Assembly: GCA_028583605.1 (NCBI GenBank) | Contig: CM053326.1 | Coordinates: forward strand, 10,982,587 to 11,046,586 | Reading direction: 5' to 3' | DNA from: Dastarcus helophoroides | Taxonomy: Eukaryota > Arthropoda > Insecta > Coleoptera > Bothrideridae | DNA length: 64,000 nucleotides | The notes under the pieces: model-generated | Seen by the model: the letters and a program-made list of their open reading frames with translations, nothing else | Told to the model about the DNA's origin: nothing | Databases searched by the model: none | Part shown: positions 57,695 through 64,000 of the stretch, piece after piece | How the letters are laid out: every line of letters begins with the position of its first letter | Position numbering within the stretch: position 1 is the stretch's first letter | Translations under genes and position numbers: made by a program

Positions 57695-58501
57695 TGCCTA
57701 TTTAAGAAATTTCATTACTGCATAAACGTCGGAATTATTTGTATAGTTGTTGAAGCAACACGTGTAAAAACGTCAATGGTTTTCACTATTCTCTGCCTTT
57801 TTTTATATCTAGGCGAATTGTTTAAAAATGTGCCCTCAAATAACTGTAGAAATATGGAACGTATTGAATGTACGATTAACTACAGATATTTCCAATTTTA
57901 ACCAGTTATAGTTTTGTTGCCTTTTGGTTTTCCCCATTCTGAAAATGAATGTCATTGAGTTCGTTATTGTTTAATTTTACATACAATTTATTTACTCAAG
58001 TTTCATTTTTAATCTACAAATAATATCTCCAGTCTGGATGGTAAATAATTTTCAAGATATTTATCTTAAAAGGTCTAATCCACAAAGAAAAAATATATCT
58101 AGCGTGTTACTATGAAATTTTTTATCATATTGACTGTTATTTTATATCGGAGTTAAGAAAAACATTACATTTAGGCTGAATTTTCGAGGTTTACCTATTA
58201 ACTGATCATTTTAACAATACATTCCTATCCTTGGAAACAGGTCTCCGATAATGAGTAGTCGGATTAAAGATCAAAGGTCCTAACAGTCTGCATAAGTTTG
58301 ACCAGTTTTGACCAGTTTAATACAAACAGAACAAAACAAAATTGTCACAAATATTAAATAACATGATTCATTAAAAGGTTCACTATACTTCCTGACCTAG
58401 ATTTTTGTTTTTTATTTCTCTATAAATAATAACAATAAATCAGAGTTATTTATAATTAAGTTATTAAAAGTTTGTATTCTGATGTATTTTTCCTTTTTCA
58501 G
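57695..58501. other. End of intron 1, no gene
   Basis: AT-rich sequence leading into the exon 2 acceptor at 58500-58501. No regulatory element identified. Confidence 0.5.
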
Positions 58502-58637
58502 TTGTTTTCTGTGATTATGCGTCTTCGGGCCGATCCTTACAATTTATCGAGGAATATATTTTGAAAGAGGTTCTTCCCAGTTATGGAAATACACATTCCG
58601 CAACGAGTATTACTTCTTTCCAGTCAACTTTATACAG
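58502..58637 (+). CDS. Class-V aminotransferase-like gene, coding exon 2
   Basis: A 136-nt exon bounded by a pyrimidine-rich acceptor (tcctttttcag) and a GTAGGT donor at 58638. Read in the phase left by 67..274 it is open throughout and encodes VVFCDYASSGRSL, then an FIEEYI helix, then LPSYGNTHSATS and QSTLYR. These resemble the N-terminal cofactor-domain region of class-V aminotransferases, where an aromatic-Asp-Tyr-Ala/Thr-Ser-Gly-Arg segment is followed by a Gly-Asn-X-His loop. The exon ends in phase 2, so at least one more exon lies beyond the window. The Arg codon split at the end would lead into the family's usual His-Glu-Ala-Arg continuation, which I did not find in 58638..64000. The match of phase, splice sites and family motif across 58 kb is the main support for the gene. 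Confidence 0.8.
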
Positions 58638-59025
58638 GTAGGTGTTTCTCCTGATAACTAACTAACTGATGTTTCAGTAGATTGTACAGAAATTTTAAAC
58701 AATTCATGGTACCGTGTTTTTCAATTTTTTGAATTAGTCAAAAATAAAAATTGGGGACTTTCATTAAGAAAACTAATCCTGTATAGTGAGTATTAGTTGA
58801 TTTCATAGGGGTTTACTTTTTCTTTTGAAAAATTTTCCAGAAGATGTACGAACAAAACCAAATTGTGTCTTTCTACACACAATCTGGTTTTTTAAATTAA
58901 AAAAAGTCTTGAATGAAACGTATCTTATTAAAAATTTCCAGTTAGACACATATTTATCTTCTTTTTTTGTCATTGAAGCAGTAAGAAGCAATTAGTAAGA
59001 AACAAAAAAATCCAAATGCAACATA

Positions 59026-61959
59026 AGGGTAAAGCACACAGTTATTGGCACTTTAAGGAGTGGGATAAATGTATCGTTTTTTTAATACTAATGAGAAACA
59101 GTTGTTATTGATTCCTTTGCTTAGTTTCCAGAATTTTGATTTAGTGTTTGTACTTTTATTCTAGTATTACCCAAAACTTCAGCAACACTTTATAAATATA
59201 AAAATTAGAAAAGATACAGTAATTGGCACGATTAATAAAGTAAATACCATAGCATAATATTAGTAATTGGCATAAGATGAGAAAGGTTGCAAATCAATGT
59301 ATTTTAGTAAATATAAGTATTTTATTTCAAATGTAAAAGCAAAATGAACGATTTTTAACGATATTCTTTAGAAACATAGTTTATTTAACATCAACTTTTT
59401 TGAAACAAGTGTTGCATACAAAATTTTCAACATTTATGTGGTACAGTGTTGTTTTTTTAAATAGTTTATGTGATATGTAGGAGAACAGCCAGAACATTTG
59501 ACTCCAGGACGTGATTTTGACATGGAGTTTACACAAATATAACATAATCCTTGTACTATGCATTACTATTCATGCAGGGTACTATAGTACCCTGTTATCG
59601 TCCCCGACATTAGACAGTAGGTTATCCCTTTCCATTTGTCCAGATCTCTTTTAGATATATCTTCAGTCTTATTATTTTATTAACAGCCTTTTCTGAAGTT
59701 TTTTTAATTCTAGTCTTCTTATTTTTTTCTTTGTTTAATTGTCTTTGACGTTATCCTTTGTTCCTTTTCATCTTGTTCTGTTCGTTTTGTATTTTCTTTT
59801 TCATCCATCAATTGTTGCCATTTTCTTGAAGTTATAACATATGGTAACTTTCGTATTTGTCTTTCTTTCCTCTTTGGTGCTTGTGAATAATACAAAATTT
59901 GTTCTATACTAAGCTCACTTACGGTTTTAGATGCGATATCTCTTTTTTGTACACCATCACTTGAAGGATACGTTCCAGATTCCGAACTGCAAGGCGTATC
60001 TCTAATCTTTACATATTCTTCCTCCGTTATTATAGGCAGTGAGTAAGCACTTCGCTCAACTGTTCGCTAGGTAAAATTTCCAAATTAATGTTTGTGTCAA
60101 GGCTTTCAGTTTCTGCTCCTCCATGAAGTATTAATTTGTTCACGTCATCTTGTAATTGTAAAGAATATATATTTTCTTCGCGATTATTTTTTTCTACCTC
60201 GGAATGCTCTGCTTGTTGTTTAAAAGCAAATTCTTTCCAGATCTCTTATAATTTTGAAGTCTTCACGACCATTTTCGAGTTTATTCATTTGTTCAAATTT
60301 CCTTATATATTCTTCTCCCATAATTCTTTTAAACGTTAAGTAATTTATATTGTTATTATTACTTATAATTTCATGACTTTGTTTCTGATTTGGAATAACA
60401 TTACCCAAGCATTTTGAATAATCAATGGCATTTGCATCAAAAGGGTATAATCCACACGTTCTAAAGCCATGTATTAAATTGTCAGATTTTATAGCTTTTA
60501 CTGCATCACATAAGATTGGAGCATATACTTCATTGCATCTTGAGTTCAATGTTCTCCTTGCCAAACAAACCATCCTTCCAACTACTCCTAATAGGTCGAA
60601 AAGTAAAAACATCTTCTGGCTGCAAAATCCTTGTGGCATCTGGATATAAAGCAATTAATACAATTTGAAGTCTTTTGCATAATTCGCTTAGATTTCGATC
60701 CGCGTCTTGTGTCCATCAACAAATAATATGACCGGAAATTGACCATTCAGTTTTTTCAAACTCGGATAGAACACATTTGCTATGTATTCGTAAAACACCT
60801 CAGATTGCATCCATCCGCTGTCACTCATTCCAATTCCTCCAATATTTGGGAACAGATTCAGCAATCGCTGCTGGCAATCTTTTGTAGGGGTATATTATCA
60901 TAGATGGTGTAACTGTTCCTGTGGCCCCAAACGTAAACATCATCGTTATGGATGCTTTAGCCTGTCCACTATCTATTTCGTAGACATTGCGACTTCTTTT
61001 CGCAGCTAATACTTTTTTATTTTGTAAGCAAAGTTGGAATCCCGTTTCGTCTCCGTTAAAAATTCTGTGTGGGTCTTCTAATATATCTTGTAAGTTCTCA
61101 TCACACAGATATTTGTAAATATTTTTAAACCAATCTCTAATGTTTTGCTCTGTAACTTTAGAGCTAGCTGAAAGTAACTCCTTCTGGCGTTCGAATTGTC
61201 CACATCAGGATGCCTCCTTTAAAAAGGCTTTATACCACCCTTTCCCAGGAAAATTATTTTAAAAAGGATTTTGTCTAGGTGCTTCATCTAAGAATTGTTT
61301 AACCGAGCACTGTACGTCTTCGATTCAGCCTTAGAAAACCTCTTGGGGCACAGGCAAATATCCACTGTTTTAGAGGCATTTCTTCTGCGGTGGTTAATAC
61401 CGTACAGGGGACCGTGTCTTGCTTTTAAAGGATGTGTTTTAATCCGAATCTCTTTCTTTCACATAAATATAAAAATAAGGATCTGTAGAATAAAACTTTA
61501 GGAAAATATTAAAATTCATTGTTATTGACATTCCTGCCAATAACTATTTTTTGTAATATTAGCAAACATAGTCATTGGCACTTCGATTCTTTAATAAACT
61601 GGAACGATTTGAAGGTTATATGTCTGTTGGATGTAAATTGAACATTCTGTATAAAATATGATCAAAAGCCCTACTATTTAGAAAAGGAAAATTTCATATT
61701 ATTTTGTCTTTCAAAGTGTGCACCTACCTTATGAATTCACTAAGGGAACTCCTTAAAGTCAAAACTAGTAAATTGTAAACATCATACCGTTTGACGCAAC
61801 TAACGTAGAGAAATAAATTTGTCGCAATAGATGTGAAAGAAACATAACTGTTATTTGTGAGATTTTGGAAGACTAATCTCTAGGAGGTTTCTTATTATTT
61901 TTAATTTTATTCAAAGGTGTCAATAGCTGCATACATGCCAACAACTGTGTGCTTTACTC
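59026..61959 (-). mobile_element. pogo-like element, about 2.93 kb
   Basis: Inverted termini share GTAAAGCACACAGTT(A/G)TTGGCA (left 59029-59050, right inverse 61936-61957), with TA at 59024-59025 and 61960-61961. An 11-bp motif AGTNATTGGCA recurs subterminally at 59040, 59218 and 59262, and inverted or variant at 61535, 61570 and 61936. It carries a decayed transposase on the minus strand. Confidence 0.85.
59380..61460 (-). pseudogene. pogo/jerky-type DDE transposase with C-terminal zinc-finger remnant
   Basis: In coding order on the minus strand: a degraded N-terminus (QWIFACAPRGF, then FLDEAPRQNPF-like); FPGKGWYKAFLKE and ENIRDWFKNIYKYL-like segments; the first catalytic Asp in IFNGDETGFQLC (about 61040-61060); VYEIDSGQAKASITMMFTFG; the second-Asp region, degraded (CWWTQDADRNLSELCK); and IALYPDATRILQP. 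A 144-codon open piece (60654-60220) then has GFRTCGLYPFDANAIDYSKC. The C-terminal tail (59560-59380) contains CYIC, CSGC, TYHIN and CNTC, a C-x2-C / C-x2-C / H / C-x2-C spacing like a PHD-type finger. Stops and frameshifts are frequent. The DDE_1 motifs make the pogo group likely. Confidence 0.87.
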
Positions 61960-61965
61960 TACATA

Positions 61966-63175
61966 CGAGGGTAAATCTATGAGGGCGTCGGGGGTGTGCT
62001 CATACTCTAAGACATGTCGGTGGTGATATCACGTGGGGATATCACGTGACTTCCAGCACTCAAGCGAATTCCGTTCTCGCCATTCTTCAGTTGTAAATAC
62101 AATGAGTGAGTAAGAGGTTTATCCGCACCTTGCGCAGTGCATTATTATTACATGTCTTGCCGTTAAAGGTGTAAAGCCCGCCGAAATTCGTCGTAGACTA
62201 GACAGAGAAAACTCAAGTGTATGAATGGCACAAAAAATTTTTGGAAGAACGAACTCAAGTTGAAAATGAACCCCATGCCTGTTGTCTTCGGACCAGTGTG
62301 ATTGCGGACAAGATTAACGCTGTTTAACGCTTTTTGGAAGGCATCGCCTTTTAAGTGTTGGCGAAATTGCAACTCAAATAGGGATAAGGCCTGGGAGTGC
62401 TCAATTCATCATTACAGATGAGCTGGAGTTTCGAAAATGTTCTGCCAGGTGAGTACCTCGTCTTTTGTCTGAAGAACAGAAACCACGTCTGAGGATTTGC
62501 CAGCGCCATCTTGGGCGTTTTCAACGTGAAGGTGATGGTTTTTTGCAAGGTATCGTTACGTGGGATGAGACTTGGGTCCTCCATTACATCCTTGAATTTA
62601 AACAAACAAGAATGGAGTGAAGATAAAAGGGTAAAAGTGCATCTGTCAAGGCAAAAACTCGCTTCTTAGCTGGAAAGTTCTTGCGACAGTGTTTTGGGAT
62701 TTTAAAGGAGTTGTGCTCGTCGATTTTCTGCATAATCGCCGTGCCTACTACTGACAGCTATTGGATGAAGCAAAACGTGCATATTGGTGGAAGAAGCGCG
62801 AATTTTCAGCCATAAATGTGATTTTGCTTCACGATAATGCCCTCCCCACTCCAATCTGATACATCAAAAATTAGAGGAAATGCATTTGGCAGCATTAGAA
62901 CACCCTCCTTATAGTCCCGACTTATCACTATGCGATTATCATATGTTTGGGCCACTGAAAGAAGCTTTAGGAGATGAGCGATTCCATGATGATGCTGCTG
63001 TTGAGACATTTGTGCGCAATTGTCTGCAAACACGCTTCCCTTCCCAATCCTTTGGGAAAAATACATAACAAAATTAGGGGAATTATGTCGAAAAATAGTT
63101 AATAACTTTCTTATATTTATTTTGAACTAATAAATGTTTAAAAACAAATTCCGGTTCATATTTGATTTACCCTCG
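61966..63175 (+). mobile_element. mariner element, 1210 bp
   Basis: Termini CGAGGGTAAATCTATGAGGG and, inverted, CGAGGGTAAATCAAATATGA, flanked by TA at 61964-61965 and 63176-63177. The element is slightly short for mariner, indicating internal deletions. It begins 6 bp after the pogo-like element. A 13-bp direct repeat GATATCACGTG(G/A) lies in its 5' leader (about 62026-62049). Confidence 0.92.
62102..63103 (+). pseudogene. mariner transposase, inactivated
   Basis: ATG 62102 is followed after two codons by TAA. Readable pieces, across frames: LAVKGVKPAEIRRRLDREN, VYEWHKKFLEERTQVENE, and IVTWDETWVLHY with the first catalytic Asp. The second Asp follows in VILLHDNALPT, then LAALEHPPYSPDLSLCDYHM with the third Asp (about 62888-62947), FGPLKEALGDERFHDDAAVE, and a degraded GNYVEK C-terminus. 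Part of the HTH and the WVPR box are deleted or scrambled. All three catalytic Asp codons persist. Lineage differs from the 12.1, 23.0 and 54.2 kb copies. Confidence 0.92.
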
Positions 63176-63177
63176 TA

Positions 63178-64000
63178 TGTTTAATTGAATTTACCCTTGG
63201 GACAATCTTAAATCGTTAGTTAATTCAGTGCCCAATCGAATTCGAGTGGTCTTAGAATTTAAAAATACAAATTCGAACGAATGTCCCAATATTTAGTTGT
63301 CACACAAAATAAGTATCTTTTCTGTTAATTATTGATGACAAGATCAGTGTTTTGTGTTTCGAATTAAGACAATTCATTTATTGTTAATTAATCAACTGAT
63401 AGCATCAATTTTTTAAAAAATCAAAAAAAATAAACTCTTAAATAACTGAATTATGTATATATTTTGGTTTGTTCCATTATATAATTGTTAGGGCTCGTGA
63501 AAAAGAATTAATAAAAATGTCCAGAAATGGCTAACTTAATTAAAAAATATATATATATTTTAAAATTTACAATTTTAAGAAGAAAGTGGAAACTGGAAAA
63601 AGCAACCCCCAAACTCTATTTAAAACAATACAAAATTTGAGGACAAAAATATCAAAGGTGCTGAGCACTAAGAAACCTTTTTTAATGTTCTAGAAAACGT
63701 CTAGAATGTTAAATAGGAGATGGAAATTTGTAGGTCAGTTCGTCACTTTTAAAATTATAAAGGTGGACATTGATATTTAGGTTTATGTTTGTAATTAAAA
63801 GTCAATTGTATCAGTTTTGAAGTTCATCTTCTAAAGGTATAAAATAAAGCACAAATCTTGTATGGGATGGGCATCATTTTTAAAATCTGGAAGTTGCTGA
63901 AGGGAGCTTCGAAAATAATTGCGCAATAAAAAATACATTTTGACTCATTTAAGGGTTGATTTATTAAAACTAAATGTCGTAGGACGGGGAAGAAAAAAGA
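63178..64000. other. Intron 2 sequence, no feature recognised
   Basis: AT-rich, with a short (TA)n run near 63550. No exon with a class-V aminotransferase continuation was recognised. Confidence 0.45.

Larger units (their letters stand above)
275..58501 (+). other. Intron 1 (58,227 bp) of the aminotransferase-like gene
   Basis: This interval is defined by the GTAAGA donor at 275 and the acceptor AG at 58500-58501, in matching phase. It holds most of the transposable elements in the window, on both strands, and no other recognisable host exon. An unrecognised nested host gene or alternative first exon cannot be excluded. Confidence 0.75.
58638..64000 (+). other. Intron 2 (partial) of the aminotransferase-like gene
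   Basis: It begins at the GTAGGT donor and has no recognisable third exon before the window ends. It contains a pogo-like element (59026..61959) and a mariner (61966..63175). Confidence 0.65.

Noticed and set aside
62163..63066. Minus-strand open frames across the 62-kb mariner
   Set aside because: Antisense shadows of the mariner transposase, whose sense-strand motifs and TIRs are clear.
1..64000. tRNA, rRNA, CRISPR or bacterial operon features
   Set aside because: No cloverleaf with A/B boxes, no rRNA signature, no regularly spaced identical repeats, and gene structure is spliceosomal.

Overview
This looks like an AT-rich stretch of a large arthropod (probably insect) nuclear genome. The evidence is spliceosomal exons with GT/AG borders, a dense mix of mariner, DUF4817-type Tc1/mariner, pogo, hAT, piggyBac-type and PIF/Harbinger DNA transposons, and two LINE fragments. 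The species cannot be named from the sequence. No rRNA, tRNA, CRISPR or prokaryotic gene structure was seen.

The only host gene I can support is split across the window on the + strand. Coding exon 1 (67..274) and coding exon 2 (58502..58637) join in phase to give the first 114 codons of a class-V (PLP-dependent, cysteine-desulfurase-like) aminotransferase. The intron between them is 58,227 bp. A second intron starts at 58638 and runs off the window. Almost everything else is transposable-element debris inside these two introns.

Layout: 2.0-5.5 kb, a LINE fragment (minus strand) cut by a hAT MITE, with further hAT-type ends around it. 6.1-8.1 kb, an inverted-repeat MITE and an AT-rich element here called family X. 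9.6-11.75 kb, a degenerate AT-rich array containing a 148-bp near-perfect palindrome. 12.1-13.4 kb, a mariner. 14.9-19.0 kb, a ZMYM1-like hAT gene relic split by a 2.1-kb DUF4817-type element with 471-bp terminal repeats. 20.1 and 27.5 kb, two copies of a 0.5-kb repeat. 22.85-25.7 kb, a LINE split by a mariner. 25.7-27.1 kb, another AT-rich array. 28.26-31.46 kb, a hAT element with a second hAT nested inside it. 33.1 kb, a 200-bp MITE. 33.9-36.7 kb, large inverted repeats. 40.4-40.8 kb, a fold-back. 41.8-45.75 kb, AT-rich arrays and a second, inverted copy of family X. 49.3-50.4 kb, a DNA transposon with an uncharacterised coding remnant. 51.6 kb, a PIF/Harbinger transposase remnant. 53.2-55.5 kb, a mariner fragment, a piggyBac-type MITE and a second mariner side by side. 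57.0-57.7 kb, a deleted Tc1/mariner relative. 59.0-63.2 kb, a pogo-like element and a mariner 6 bp apart in intron 2.

Every transposase or reverse transcriptase gene is broken, though one (16217..17287) carries only a single nonsense codon. I found no coherent new multigene system. The least explained signal is the AT-rich repeat body shared, in order and with common landmarks, by elements with different terminal repeats at about 7, 30 and 45 kb.
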